DNA of 64,000 nt from Aquimarina sp. MMG016 (GCF_018100805.1 NZ_JAGJEA010000003.1:124001-188000), one strand, 5' to 3'; shown: positions 1 to 10,186, counted from the stretch's first letter. Translations and numbers: made by a program. The notes: generated by a model not told the origin, from the sequence alone.

Positions 1-113
1 ACTGCTAATCCATATCCTTTTAACGCCTCAATGGTTTTGATATCTGCCGTAAGCCCTGCTCCTCCTGATGGATCAAAACCCGCAATGGTTAATATGTAAG
101 GACGGTTTTTCAT
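1..113 (-). CDS. thiD: Hydroxymethylpyrimidine/phosphomethylpyrimidine kinase, N-terminal part
   Basis: Only the first 37 codons lie in the window; the gene continues past the left edge. The translation opens [20 protein letters not shown], which is the signature N-terminus of ThiD (ribokinase fold, substrate-binding GxDxSGGAG segment). ThiD phosphorylates HMP and HMP-P to supply the pyrimidine half of thiamine. It is the next gene on the same strand after thiS, thiC and the thiE-like gene, so it should belong to the same TPP-controlled unit, although a 138-bp gap with an inverted repeat separates it from thiE. A ThiD-ThiE fusion cannot be excluded because the C-terminus is not visible. Confidence 0.88.
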   Translation of the reverse strand, partial: MKNRPYILTIAGFDPSGGAGLTADIKTIEALKGYGLA

Positions 114-141
114 ATATCTTTCTGAAAAATTATCTGTTCTG

Positions 142-212
142 TGTCAAACTGAGCTTGTCGAAGTTATTATACATTTGATTTTCAATATATCTTCGACAAG
201 TTCAGACTGACA
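142..212. repeat. Imperfect inverted repeat (REP-like) between thiD and thiE
   Basis: Arms at 142-163 and 191-212 are near-perfect reverse complements. Both contain CTTCGACAAG followed by a diverged TCAG..TGACA part, and a 27-bp AT-rich loop separates them. Palindromes of this kind are scattered in intergenic DNA of many Flavobacteriaceae genomes (recalled, not searched). It could act as a transcript-stabilising or attenuating hairpin between the two thi genes. Confidence 0.7.
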
Positions 213-251
213 AAATAGATTCATTTATACCTTTTTTTGGGTTAGCTTAAA

Positions 252-848
252 CTATTTTATTGTTTTTAGTTTATTATAAATCGCTTTAAAACTTTCTAAA
301 GAATCATTTGTATTCCATATTCCTCCTAAAACTCCAACACCTTTGAATCCTAGATCAAAAGTTGCTTGTAAGGTGTCTTGATTAATTCCCCCCATTCCAA
401 TCACTTTTGCTTCTAGCTCATGAACTTCAAAACCTTTACCTTCATATCCTTTTTTTGAAATAGATCCAAAGACAGGACTTAACAAGACATATTCAAAATC
501 AGCTTGACATGCTACTATATCCTCTTTAGAATGAAAAGAGCTCGTTACTGAAAATCCTTTGTTTTTATATACCTGCACAGTTACATTAAGTGCATCTTCT
601 AGATCTAATCGGGCCTGTTCTTGTAAATGGATGCCACGTAATCTATAATCTATTGTTAACTCTGGAAACTGATGTGTCATAATTCGATTATGATACTTTG
701 TGTCAATTTGATCTAACAATGCACGATATCCATCAATTGTAAAACTTGGTTTACGCAAGTGTAATATTTCCAAACCAGCGTCGAACAAATTGTTGATTTG
801 CTGTGCTTCGTTTGGCAATGGTTTCTCTGATGTGAGTACTATAATCAT
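252..848 (-). CDS. thiE: Thiamine phosphate synthase family protein (ThiE/TenI-like)
   Basis: The 198-residue TIM-barrel protein resembles the ThiE/TenI family: LHLRKP near residue 30, GIHLQE near 72, LLSPVFGSISKKGYEGKG near 121 and a GMGGI...GVGVLGGIW phosphate-binding end. ThiE joins HMP-PP and thiazole phosphate to give thiamine phosphate. TenI only isomerises the thiazole. The expected NDR segment of classical ThiE (metal/pyrophosphate Asp) is replaced by MTHQFPEL, and the Asp-containing GQxD motif reads LQEQA. It may therefore be a TenI-type or divergent enzyme, with the true ThiE further left. It lies 75 bp downstream of thiC on the same strand, with a repeat in the gap. Confidence 0.75.
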   Translation of the reverse strand: MIIVLTSEKPLPNEAQQINNLFDAGLEILHLRKPSFTIDGYRALLDQIDTKYHNRIMTHQFPELTIDYRLRGIHLQEQARLDLEDALNVTVQVYKNKGFSVTSSFHSKEDIVACQADFEYVLLSPVFGSISKKGYEGKGFEVHELEAKVIGMGGINQDTLQATFDLGFKGVGVLGGIWNTNDSLESFKAIYNKLKTIK

Positions 849-854
849 TTTTTT

Positions 855-917
855 TGGTATCGGGTATCAGTTGTCGGGTATCGGGTTTCGGTGATTCTGA
901 TACCCGGTAGTCGATAG
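855..917. repeat. TATCGGGT-rich repeat with inverted copy, thiE-thiC gap
   Basis: Three close copies of a (T)ATCGGGT unit lie between 857 and 887. An inverted copy (GATACCCGG, from 899) follows, so the RNA can fold into a hairpin. The element fills nearly the whole gap between thiC and the thiE-like gene. Short palindromes built on ATCGGG/CCCGAT are common intergenic debris in flavobacterial genomes, and a related one sits at 27360-27373. Confidence 0.55.
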
Positions 918-923
918 CTGTTG

Positions 924-2807
<1,884 letters not shown>

Positions 2808-2866
2808 TTAGCAGAAAGCCCTTAGTTTTTATTCTATTTAATTCAAACTTGATAGTTGTCCATTAA

Positions 2867-3067
2867 TCACCCTCCTTGAGTAGCTTGTATAATTGTTATC
2901 TGATCATCATTTTGTATCAGAACATGATCCCAACTTTCTTTAGAAACAACTTCATCATTTATAGCCACAGCAATTCCTTTAGAAACAATATCTAATTGTT
3001 CTAACAATTTTATGACGGTGCTATCTTTGAGAATAGATTTTGATTGATTGTTAACGTTTACGGTCAT
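2867..3067 (-). CDS. thiS: Sulfur carrier protein ThiS
   Basis: This is a 66-residue ubiquitin-fold protein ending in Gly-Gly (TQGG). That C-terminus is adenylated and converted to a thiocarboxylate to donate sulfur for the thiazole ring of thiamine. Length and the diglycine end are typical of ThiS. It is the first gene of the minus-strand thi operon and begins about 110 bp downstream of the TPP aptamer at 3175-3252. The thiazole synthase genes thiG and thiH, which ThiS serves, are not in the window and probably lie beyond thiD. Confidence 0.95.
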   Translation of the reverse strand: MTVNVNNQSKSILKDSTVIKLLEQLDIVSKGIAVAINDEVVSKESWDHVLIQNDDQITIIQATQGG

Positions 3068-3116
3068 CTTTTTTTGATTAAATCCATAAACTTTAGGTTG
3101 TCATTACCAATTTTAA

Positions 3117-3132
3117 TCTACCTGATGGTAGA
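3117..3132 (-). promoter_or_regulatory. Hairpin between TPP aptamer and thiS
   Basis: A perfect 6-bp inverted repeat with a TGAT loop (TCTACC/GGTAGA) lies 43 bp downstream of the riboswitch aptamer and 50 bp upstream of thiS. It may be part of the riboswitch expression platform, but no U-tract follows it on the minus strand, so it does not look like an intrinsic terminator. A stray palindromic repeat is the alternative. Confidence 0.35.
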
Positions 3133-3174
3133 CAGGGAAGATAAACCACATATATAATTATGCGATATTAACTT

Positions 3175-3252
3175 TTCCCTTCGTCGGTACTAACCGCATC
3201 AGGTTCAAAGGGTATTTCTCAGAATCCGCCTAAGGCAGATACACCCCTAAAG
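3175..3252 (-). promoter_or_regulatory. TPP riboswitch (THI element) upstream of thiS-thiC
   Basis: Read on the minus strand, the RNA has the conserved THI-box blocks in order: GGGGTG, a short P3 hairpin, CTGAGA, ACCC, TTTGAACCTGATGCGGTTAG, then the closing CGAAGGGA. These form the TPP-binding aptamer. The P3 stem (3223-3241) is a compact ATCTGCC/GGCGGAT palindrome. The element represses thiamine biosynthesis when TPP is plentiful. Confidence 0.95.
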
Positions 3253-3323
3253 TTTATTTTATAAAAGTAGTAAAACCCATAAAACTATACTAAGAAATCA
3301 GATTTTTTCTACATCTTTTTATA

Positions 3324-5510
3324 TTAAAATTTCAATGTTGCCCCAACTAAGAAATTGATTCCCGCTTGAGGGTAAAAACCAGTAAAATAACCGGTTCTGG
3401 TTCCAGTAGGACTAGTTGCATCATCAAATGTAAAAGACCCGAAATATCCATTTGGCACATACTCAACATCAAAGATATTATTTACAAGTCCTGTTAAAAC
3501 TATAGATTTAAATACAGGTAAATTTTTTATCTCATAGATAATATTAAGGTCGTTTACAAAGAAACTGTCTAATTTTGATTCTTGTAAGTCCAAATTACCC
3601 ATGTACTGTTCTCCTACAAACTTTGAAAGCAATCCAATCTGTAAAGATTTTATGGGATTATAAATAAAGGCATTACCTGCCACTAGGCTAGGGGAAAAAG
3701 AGATGTTGGTATCCCCTAGATTTACCTCTACACCATCTATAGAAGTTATGTAATCTTTATTTTTATTAACACTGATTGCAATATTAGGTCTAAGTGTTAT
3801 TTTATTCATCGGATCGATATCTGCCTCAATTTCTAATCCTAATCTATAACTTTGATCAATACTTGCTCTAACGGGCGCTCCTACATCATCTAATGCACCT
3901 GTTAACACTAGTTGATTTTGATACCACATATAATATAGATTAGCATTAACAGTGGTAGTCTTTTTAGAAAAGCGCCAGCCTAATTCAATGTCGTTTAGTG
4001 TTTCTGCTTTATCGATTCCAACTTCAAAATCACTTCTTCTTGGTTCTCTATTAGCACGAGCATACGAAGCATATAATTGATTAGAGGTATTTATCTGAAA
4101 AGTAGCTCCTAATTTTGGGTTAAAGAAATCATAGTTTTCATCTACTTCTAATGGAACGCGATCAGATGTTAAACCCGTTGTTTCATATCCTACAAACCGA
4201 CCTTGTAAGTCCAAAAATGCGCTCCATTTGCTATTAACTCTATATGTAGTTTTCCCAAAAACGGTAAATTCATTTTTTGTCCCATTTCCGAAATAATAAT
4301 TATCCCTGATTTCTGATCCTCCTGCATTTTGGGCCCAAATCACTTCCCCAAAATGATCTCCATCATAGAGGCTATAAAAAGCACCAAAATCAACATCCAG
4401 ATTGTTATTTTTATAATTTGCCGTAGCGTTTATTACATAAAAATCATTATCTAACCATCTTCGTCTGATAAGGTCTGTAGTATTGATAGTTTCTCCTCCA
4501 ATGACAATTGGTGTAAAATCGTAATCAGAAAATTCTTCATCTTCTTTATATTGCTCAAAGAAACCCCTTCCATAAGTATAATTAAGACCTACATTTGTAG
4601 ACCAGTGATTGTTATACTTTTGATTCCAATGTAGTTGATAGTGATCCTGCTTATAATCATCCACTTCATTATCATAAAAACGAGTATTTCCATCTTCATC
4701 AGTATATTGACCAGCCGGATTAAAAGTTCGATCTGTTGCTAAAAGGTCTTCATCAATTCCAAACCAAGATTGATACGTAATATTATGCCCTCCAAAGGTC
4801 ATTGCCTTAATTAAAGTATTATTATCTACATAAGAACCTTGTAAAAAGTATGATTTTAGATCAGAAGATGCTCGATCTATATAACCATCAGAAGCAATAG
4901 CCGACAAACGCCCTGCTATTTCTATATTATCATTCAATAATCCGGTACTGAACTTAAGATTATGACGTCTCGTCGCAAATGATCCAAAGGAATTTCCAAT
5001 CTCAGCACTAGCAGTCTTAGACACTGCATCGGTTAATAAATTCAAACTTGCTCCAAACGCTCCGGAACCATTGGTAGACGTGCCCACTCCCCGTTGAAGT
5101 TGAAGGTTTTCTACAGAAGAAGCAAAATCAGGTAAATTTACCCAAAATGTACCTTGACTCTCAGCGTCATTAAATGGGATCCCATTAAGGGTTACATTTA
5201 CTCTTGATGCATCGCTACCTCTTACACGGATATATGTATATCCAACTCCAGCTCCAGCATCACTAGCTGTTACAACACCTGGCAAATAATTTAATAGAAT
5301 AGGAATGTCTTGTCCCAGATTACGAGTTGCTAATTCCTCTTTAGATAGATTAGAATGTGTAATAGGCGAATCTGCTTCTACTCGCCCGGATTTTACTAAA
5401 ACCTCGTCGAGCTTTTCAGCTTTATCCGAGATAGAATCTGTCTGTTTTTCTTGAGCTGAAACCGTAACGCTCAGTAACAAAATTGCAAAATAAAATAATA
5501 CGTTTTTCAT
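3324..5510 (-). CDS. TonB-dependent outer-membrane receptor under TPP control (probable thiamine uptake)
   Basis: This 728-residue protein starts with a clear signal peptide (residues 1-20, ending SAQ), then a TonB-box-like LDEVLV at 34-39. A plug domain spans about 45-165 (IRVRGSDASRVNVTLNGIPF), followed by a long beta-barrel ending in Phe, as outer-membrane barrels do. It lacks the N-terminal carboxypeptidase-regulatory-like domain common in Bacteroidota SusC-type receptors, so it resembles vitamin or siderophore receptors. A TPP riboswitch stands directly upstream. TPP-regulated TonB receptors are known from comparative genomics of this phylum, so import of thiamine or a precursor is the best inference. 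Specificity is not shown by the sequence itself. Confidence 0.9.
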   Translation of the reverse strand: MKNVLFYFAILLLSVTVSAQEKQTDSISDKAEKLDEVLVKSGRVEADSPITHSNLSKEELATRNLGQDIPILLNYLPGVVTASDAGAGVGYTYIRVRGSDASRVNVTLNGIPFNDAESQGTFWVNLPDFASSVENLQLQRGVGTSTNGSGAFGASLNLLTDAVSKTASAEIGNSFGSFATRRHNLKFSTGLLNDNIEIAGRLSAIASDGYIDRASSDLKSYFLQGSYVDNNTLIKAMTFGGHNITYQSWFGIDEDLLATDRTFNPAGQYTDEDGNTRFYDNEVDDYKQDHYQLHWNQKYNNHWSTNVGLNYTYGRGFFEQYKEDEEFSDYDFTPIVIGGETINTTDLIRRRWLDNDFYVINATANYKNNNLDVDFGAFYSLYDGDHFGEVIWAQNAGGSEIRDNYYFGNGTKNEFTVFGKTTYRVNSKWSAFLDLQGRFVGYETTGLTSDRVPLEVDENYDFFNPKLGATFQINTSNQLYASYARANREPRRSDFEVGIDKAETLNDIELGWRFSKKTTTVNANLYYMWYQNQLVLTGALDDVGAPVRASIDQSYRLGLEIEADIDPMNKITLRPNIAISVNKNKDYITSIDGVEVNLGDTNISFSPSLVAGNAFIYNPIKSLQIGLLSKFVGEQYMGNLDLQESKLDSFFVNDLNIIYEIKNLPVFKSIVLTGLVNNIFDVEYVPNGYFGSFTFDDATSPTGTRTGYFTGFYPQAGINFLVGATLKF

Positions 5511-5578
5511 TCGTAAAAACTCATTACGAATAAAAGGGGCAATTACTCAACTGTTAAAAATGATTTGACTAAAAATTT

Positions 5579-5595
5579 GTATTGACTACCAATAC
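5579..5595 (-). promoter_or_regulatory. Hairpin in the TonB-receptor leader
   Basis: A perfect GTATTG/CAATAC stem with a 5-nt loop, followed on the minus strand by AAATTTTT, lies between the TPP aptamer (ending at 5648) and the receptor start (5510). It is a candidate terminator or antisequester part of the riboswitch expression platform. The stem is short and AT-rich, so this is tentative. Confidence 0.4.
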
Positions 5596-5647
5596 TGATA
5601 ATCGTTTTCCCTGACTAAAACATCTAATAGACATAAAAAACTTGACC

Positions 5648-5778
5648 GTCCCTTGGCAGCATTACCTGCCCAGGTTCATCGGGTATGATCTCAGCCTTTA
5701 CAAATTATAAGTTTTAATTTTTGAGTTATAAAACCCAACACTTTGAACTTAAAACTCAAAACTGTAAAAGCACCCCTT
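5648..5778 (-). promoter_or_regulatory. TPP riboswitch with greatly extended P3 stem, upstream of TonB receptor
   Basis: On the minus strand the conserved blocks appear as GGGGTGC, GGCTGAGA, TACCC, GATGAACCTGG, GGTAATGCTGCC and AAGGGA, matching the THI-box consensus. Between GGGGTGC and CTGAGA lies a 76-nt AT-rich insertion (5695-5770). Its two halves pair as a long helix, including GTTTTGAGTTTTAAGTT with a near-complementary partner, so the P3 arm is much longer than in the thiS riboswitch. The gapless 366-bp stretch 5511-5876 holds this element, its leader and the divergent start of the histidine kinase; no gene is seen in it. Confidence 0.93.
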
Positions 5779-5876
5779 TGAGATTTCTTGGCAAAAATAC
5801 TATGTTTAATTGATTTATTGTAACTTTATTTGGCTTAAAAACAATGCTTCTAGCTTTTTGAAGTTATATTACTACA

Positions 5877-8306
5877 ATGATTAATACAAAGAGAGCTGTT
5901 ACGTTTAAAATTATTGCTGGATATTTCCTTGCAACTCTTCTTGCCTTGATTTCTTTTTGGGTAATTAAGCAACAAGTAGAAAACTACACTCAGATTACAA
6001 AAATCGAAACAGAAAACGACAAAAAACTCTCGTTAGTAGGAGAAGTAATAACAAGTTTATATGAGGCGGAAAGTTTAACAAGAAATATTATTCAAACTTC
6101 TGACGAACGCAAATACAAAATATATAAATCTAAAATTGATAGTGTTTTAATTAATATTAATGAGATTGGTGAAATATCTAATGATACTCTACAAACTAAA
6201 AAAATTGATAGTATCAAAATACTAATCGACAGCAAAAACAAAAACTTAAAAGAGCTGATTCAGATTTATCGTCAACGTAAACAAAAAGGAATTTATGCTC
6301 AAGCTATCGATGAATTGAAGAAAGCTGATCAATCTTTTGGAGATAAAAATTATCAAAAAAGATTTGGTAAGCTAAAACCTGAATTCAAAAAAAGGGTTAT
6401 CAATATTCTGAATATGACCGCTGAGGATAATGCTAAAAGACTTACCAATCAAACCATTGATTCTGTTGCCACTACCGTTAAGCAAGTCCTGGAGGATTTA
6501 GAAGAAAAAGATAAACGTTACAAAAGGGAAATTTCTAATAAAGAAAACAAATTGCTTAAAAATGATCAGATTATTTCTAAGCAATTAAGAGACCTGCTGG
6601 CAGCAATTGATTTTAATGAAAGAACTGAATACTATTCAAGGTTAGAACAATCAAACGACGTGCTTAATCGAACTGCTAACTTTATTTTGGTCATAGCCGG
6701 TATCAGTTTGATTATTGCTATAATCTTCTTATACCTTATTACCAAAGATGTGTCGAAGAGCCAGAAATATCGTAATGATTTAGAAAGAGAAAAAACATAT
6801 ACCGAGTCCCTATTAAAAACTAGAGAATCTCTTATAAACACAGTAACACATGATCTTCGTTCACCCTTAAATACGGTAATTGGGTATTCTGATTTATTAG
6901 AGAAAACCGGTTTAAGCAACAGGCAAAAACATTATTTAGGACATTTAAAAAAATCTTCAGATTATATTCTTCATTTGGTAAATGATCTCTTGGATTTATC
7001 AAAATTAGAAGCAGGAAGAATGGTTATTGAAGAGCTTCCTTTTTCACCAAAAAAACTTATAGCAAATACGGTTTCTAGCATTATTCCGGTAAATGATAAG
7101 AAAAAACTTGATGTTAGAATAATTACCGAAGATTGCCTTAAACAACAATATCTAAGCGACCCCTTTAGAATAAAACAAATATTGACTAATCTGGTTAATA
7201 ATGCATATAAATTTACTGATGAAGGTTCCATTACCATAACAAGTAGTATTATAGAGAATGGTTTAGCAGAAAAACAGTTGGTTATTTCTGTAAAGGATAC
7301 CGGAATTGGAATTACTGAAGAACAGCAGCAGTATATTTTTGAAGAGTTTTCCCAAGGAGATGATGAAACCGAAAAAAGGTATGGTGGGTTTGGGCTTGGT
7401 CTTGCCATTACCAAAAAAATAATCAAACTTTTGAATGGTAAAGTTACTCTGGAAAGCAATATTGACGAAGGCAGTAACTTTACAATTTATATTCCTATTA
7501 AGTTATCAAATTCTTTAGTAGTAGAAGATACAGAAAGTGAAAGTATAGAAATGCAGCACTTTTCTAATCATAAAGTTCTTATTATTGATGACGACTTAAG
7601 TCAATTAGGGCTTACCAGTGAAGTAGTTTCATTAGCAGGATTGTCCTATGATATTTGCGAAAATGCAATAGATGCTCTTAACTTATTAAAAAATAATATC
7701 TACGACCTTATATTGACGGATATTCAAATGCCAAAAATGGATGGTTTCGAACTTCTCAATTCCATAAAAAAGCAAGGGAAATATACAAACCTCCCTATTA
7801 TTGCCTTATCCGGAATGGCAAACACTACCGCTGAAGACTATAAAAATGCTGGGTTCTCTGGTAGTTTACGTAAACCTTATGCTCCAAAAGAGTTGATTGA
7901 TTTAATTGCAAAAGTTCTTAAAATTACTCCTATAGAATATCAAAAAATTAATATTAACGAAGAGGACTCTAATGAAGAGTATTCACTAAATGACCTTATG
8001 CTTTTTGCTCAGGGAGATTCTGATTCTCTTTATGCAATTCTGGATACTTTTTATGAAAGTACAATCAAAAACCTGGAAGATTTAAAAATTAGAATAGAAA
8101 ATGAAGAGATTGATCAGATTAAAAAGATTGCCCATAGAATGCTACCAATGTTTAAACAAATCAAAGCCAAGGGTGTCACACCTTTATTAACACAATTAGA
8201 ACACCCTGATCAATATAAACTAAACAACACTTCCATAATTAGTATAGCAAAAGACTGTGTACAGAAAATTGAAAGTCTAATGGGCAAACTCAAGGTAGAA
8301 AATTAA
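5877..8306 (+). CDS. Hybrid sensor histidine kinase with receiver and Hpt domains
   Basis: The 809-residue protein has a membrane segment at about 10-30, a mostly helical extracytoplasmic sensor region to about 265 and a second membrane segment at 268-288. A HisKA domain carries phosphoacceptor H325 in VTHDLRSPLN, and a HATPase domain contains N441-N442, DTGIG and GFGLGLA. A receiver domain (acidic 571-573, phosphoacceptor D615, K666) is followed by a C-terminal Hpt-like domain with H753 in IAHRML. It is thus a complete phosphorelay module that could pass phosphate to a separate regulator. Its stop codon overlaps the stop of the convergent NtrC-type regulator by 4 bp, making that regulator a natural but unproven partner. 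The signal sensed is unknown. Confidence 0.93.
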   Translation: MINTKRAVTFKIIAGYFLATLLALISFWVIKQQVENYTQITKIETENDKKLSLVGEVITSLYEAESLTRNIIQTSDERKYKIYKSKIDSVLININEIGEISNDTLQTKKIDSIKILIDSKNKNLKELIQIYRQRKQKGIYAQAIDELKKADQSFGDKNYQKRFGKLKPEFKKRVINILNMTAEDNAKRLTNQTIDSVATTVKQVLEDLEEKDKRYKREISNKENKLLKNDQIISKQLRDLLAAIDFNERTEYYSRLEQSNDVLNRTANFILVIAGISLIIAIIFLYLITKDVSKSQKYRNDLEREKTYTESLLKTRESLINTVTHDLRSPLNTVIGYSDLLEKTGLSNRQKHYLGHLKKSSDYILHLVNDLLDLSKLEAGRMVIEELPFSPKKLIANTVSSIIPVNDKKKLDVRIITEDCLKQQYLSDPFRIKQILTNLVNNAYKFTDEGSITITSSIIENGLAEKQLVISVKDTGIGITEEQQQYIFEEFSQGDDETEKRYGGFGLGLAITKKIIKLLNGKVTLESNIDEGSNFTIYIPIKLSNSLVVEDTESESIEMQHFSNHKVLIIDDDLSQLGLTSEVVSLAGLSYDICENAIDALNLLKNNIYDLILTDIQMPKMDGFELLNSIKKQGKYTNLPIIALSGMANTTAEDYKNAGFSGSLRKPYAPKELIDLIAKVLKITPIEYQKININEEDSNEEYSLNDLMLFAQGDSDSLYAILDTFYESTIKNLEDLKIRIENEEIDQIKKIAHRMLPMFKQIKAKGVTPLLTQLEHPDQYKLNNTSIISIAKDCVQKIESLMGKLKVEN

Positions 8307-9658
8307 AGACTGATATCGTATTGCTTCAATTTATTATATAATGTTTTTCGATCTATAGATAACATTCTGGCCGCTTTTGCTTTATTACCATTAGCTCTCT
8401 CCAAAGCATCTAAAATTAATTCTTGTTCATTTTGATTTTTAAACAATCCATATGTTTGTTTATCACTTGGAGTAGCATAAGCAATGTCCTTGGGCAATAC
8501 ATCTAATGTAATCAAATCCTTTTGAGAAAGCAAAACAGAACGTTTTACTATGTTTTTAAGCTCTCTAAGATTTCCAGGCCAATCATATTTCTTAAAAGAT
8601 TCTAACACCTCATCCGTGAAACCTACTACATGTTTTTCTAGTTCTACATTTGCTTCTTCAAGAAAGTGATTTGCAAAAAGCATAAGATCTTCTATTCTAT
8701 CCTTAAGCGGAGGAACCTTGATCGAAAATTCATTTAATCTATGATATAAATCCTCCCTAAATTCTCCTTCTTTTACAGCATGGCTAAGATCTTCATTGGT
8801 CGCTACAATTACTCTGATATCTACTTCTATTTCTTTATTACTACCAACTGGTTTAATTTTCCTTTCCTGAAGAGCTCTTAACAATTGAACTTGCAGTTCA
8901 TAACTAAGATTACCTATTTCATCTAAAAATAATGTCCCTCCATTAGCTGCTTCAAAATGCCCTACTTTATCATTTACAGCTCCCGTAAAAGAACCCTTAA
9001 TATGACCAAAAAACTCACTAGAGGCAATTTCTTTTGGTATAGCACCGCAATCTACTGCCACAAAAGGTTTATCCGATCTCTTACTTGCTTTATGGATACT
9101 GCTGGCCACATATTCTTTTCCTGTTCCACTATCACCAATTACTAATACTGACATACGTGTAGGAGCTACTAAAGCTACATACTCGTTTAATTTTTTTGAG
9201 GCGTCGCTAACTCCTTTAACAAAAGAATTATGATTAGACCGGATTACCCCAACAGGTTTAGACACTTTCTTTTTTTGAAGTTCAGTAGCAGGAGATTCAG
9301 CTTTATTCAAAGCTTTTTCAATTGTTTGTAAAATAGTATCAGGATTAAATGGTTTAGAAACGTAATCAAATGCACCTTGTTTGATTGCACTAACAGCCAT
9401 ATTTACCTCTGCATAACCAGTCATTACTATAACAGCAGTATCAGGAGTTTTTCCCTGAATTTCTTCTAACAATGTAATTCCGTCTCTATCAGGTAACCTC
9501 ACATCCGTCAATACAATATCAAATGTATGATCCTGCATCTGTATAATAGCTTCGTTTCCTGAAAACGCAGTAGCGACCTCATAATCTTTTTTTTGTAAAA
9601 AAGTTTTAAGCATTTTGCAAAACGCTACATCATCCTCTACTATAAGTATTCTAGACAT
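8303..9658 (-). CDS. Sigma-54-dependent response regulator, NtrC family
   Basis: The 451-residue protein has the standard order. A receiver domain (D9-D10, phosphoacceptor D52, K102) is followed by an AAA+ sigma-54 activation domain with Walker A GDSGTGKE (175-182), GSFTGA (222-227) at the sigma-54 contact loop and Walker B LFLDEIGN (243-250). A Fis-type helix-turn-helix lies at about 415-450. The contact loop is GSFTGA instead of the usual GAFTGA, a conservative variation. It should activate sigma-54 promoters when phosphorylated, perhaps by the convergent hybrid kinase. Candidate palindromic sites for it lie 0.6 kb upstream, near the small exported gene at 9818. Confidence 0.95.
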   Translation of the reverse strand: MSRILIVEDDVAFCKMLKTFLQKKDYEVATAFSGNEAIIQMQDHTFDIVLTDVRLPDRDGITLLEEIQGKTPDTAVIVMTGYAEVNMAVSAIKQGAFDYVSKPFNPDTILQTIEKALNKAESPATELQKKKVSKPVGVIRSNHNSFVKGVSDASKKLNEYVALVAPTRMSVLVIGDSGTGKEYVASSIHKASKRSDKPFVAVDCGAIPKEIASSEFFGHIKGSFTGAVNDKVGHFEAANGGTLFLDEIGNLSYELQVQLLRALQERKIKPVGSNKEIEVDIRVIVATNEDLSHAVKEGEFREDLYHRLNEFSIKVPPLKDRIEDLMLFANHFLEEANVELEKHVVGFTDEVLESFKKYDWPGNLRELKNIVKRSVLLSQKDLITLDVLPKDIAYATPSDKQTYGLFKNQNEQELILDALERANGNKAKAARMLSIDRKTLYNKLKQYDISL

Positions 9659-9724
9659 ATTGGGTTAATTAATACTAAGCTATAAAGTTAAACATTAATA
9701 CCATTTTATAATGTATTGCAAATA

Positions 9725-9756
9725 AAAAAGAGACTCTTGGGATTGAGTCTCTTTTT
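9725..9756 (-). terminator. Rho-independent terminator after the small exported gene
   Basis: A perfect 12-bp stem (AAAAAGAGACTC / GAGTCTCTTTTT) with an 8-nt loop gives a U-rich tail in both directions. On the minus strand it ends the transcript of the 9818-10147 gene and insulates the response regulator downstream. Confidence 0.85.
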
Positions 9757-9817
9757 AGCACTAAACAACTTTATATCGTCTTTGGTTGCAAAACGATATC
9801 CTTTTCTACCCCTAGAT

Positions 9818-10147
9818 TTAAGATTTGTCGTTTGGCTTAATCCATTCGCCATTAGCGCTTGCAAATACAACTTTAGTGTAGTTATCTTTATCTTTAAGTA
9901 CAATTTTATAGGTATTATCCTTAGAGATATAAGCTTTATATGTACGTAAGTTTTCAAAATCCTTAATTGCAGAGTTTTGTACACTCATTGGCAATTCATA
10001 TGCTCTGATTTCGGCATATTCCTGCTGCTCATATTCGTAAGACCTAAGTTCAAACCCATCATTTTCTACTAACTCATCCTGAGCTAGTGTTCCCTGAGCT
10101 GAAAAGATACTTACTACAATTGCTACTATCATTGGTAACTTTTTCAT
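9818..10147 (-). CDS. Small exported protein of unknown function
   Basis: The 109-residue protein has a signal peptide (MKKLPMIVAIVVSIFSAQGTLAQ, about 23 residues). The mature part is short, charged and Tyr-rich, ending in a beta-rich segment (YKIVLKDKDNYTKVVFASANG). I do not recognise the family; the length and layout resemble small periplasmic proteins common in flavobacteria. It is monocistronic: a terminator follows, and about 200 bp of upstream DNA rich in palindromes (10187-10200, 10298-10313) separates it from arfB. That makes it the likeliest regulated target next to the two-component genes, but this is inference from position only. Confidence 0.75.
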   Translation of the reverse strand: MKKLPMIVAIVVSIFSAQGTLAQDELVENDGFELRSYEYEQQEYAEIRAYELPMSVQNSAIKDFENLRTYKAYISKDNTYKIVLKDKDNYTKVVFASANGEWIKPNDKS

Positions 10148-10186
10148 TTTGGTTACTTGTGAATATTAATCTGCATAATAGGTATA

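Noticed and set aside
6632..7459. Minus-strand open frames opposite the histidine kinase
   Set aside because: The plus-strand frame contains complete HisKA and HATPase motifs; the opposite frames are low-complexity shadows.
9706..9984. A 92-codon minus-strand frame overlapping the small exported gene
   Set aside because: It runs through the terminator hairpin and has no signal peptide or conserved pattern; the 9818-10147 frame with a clear signal peptide is preferred.
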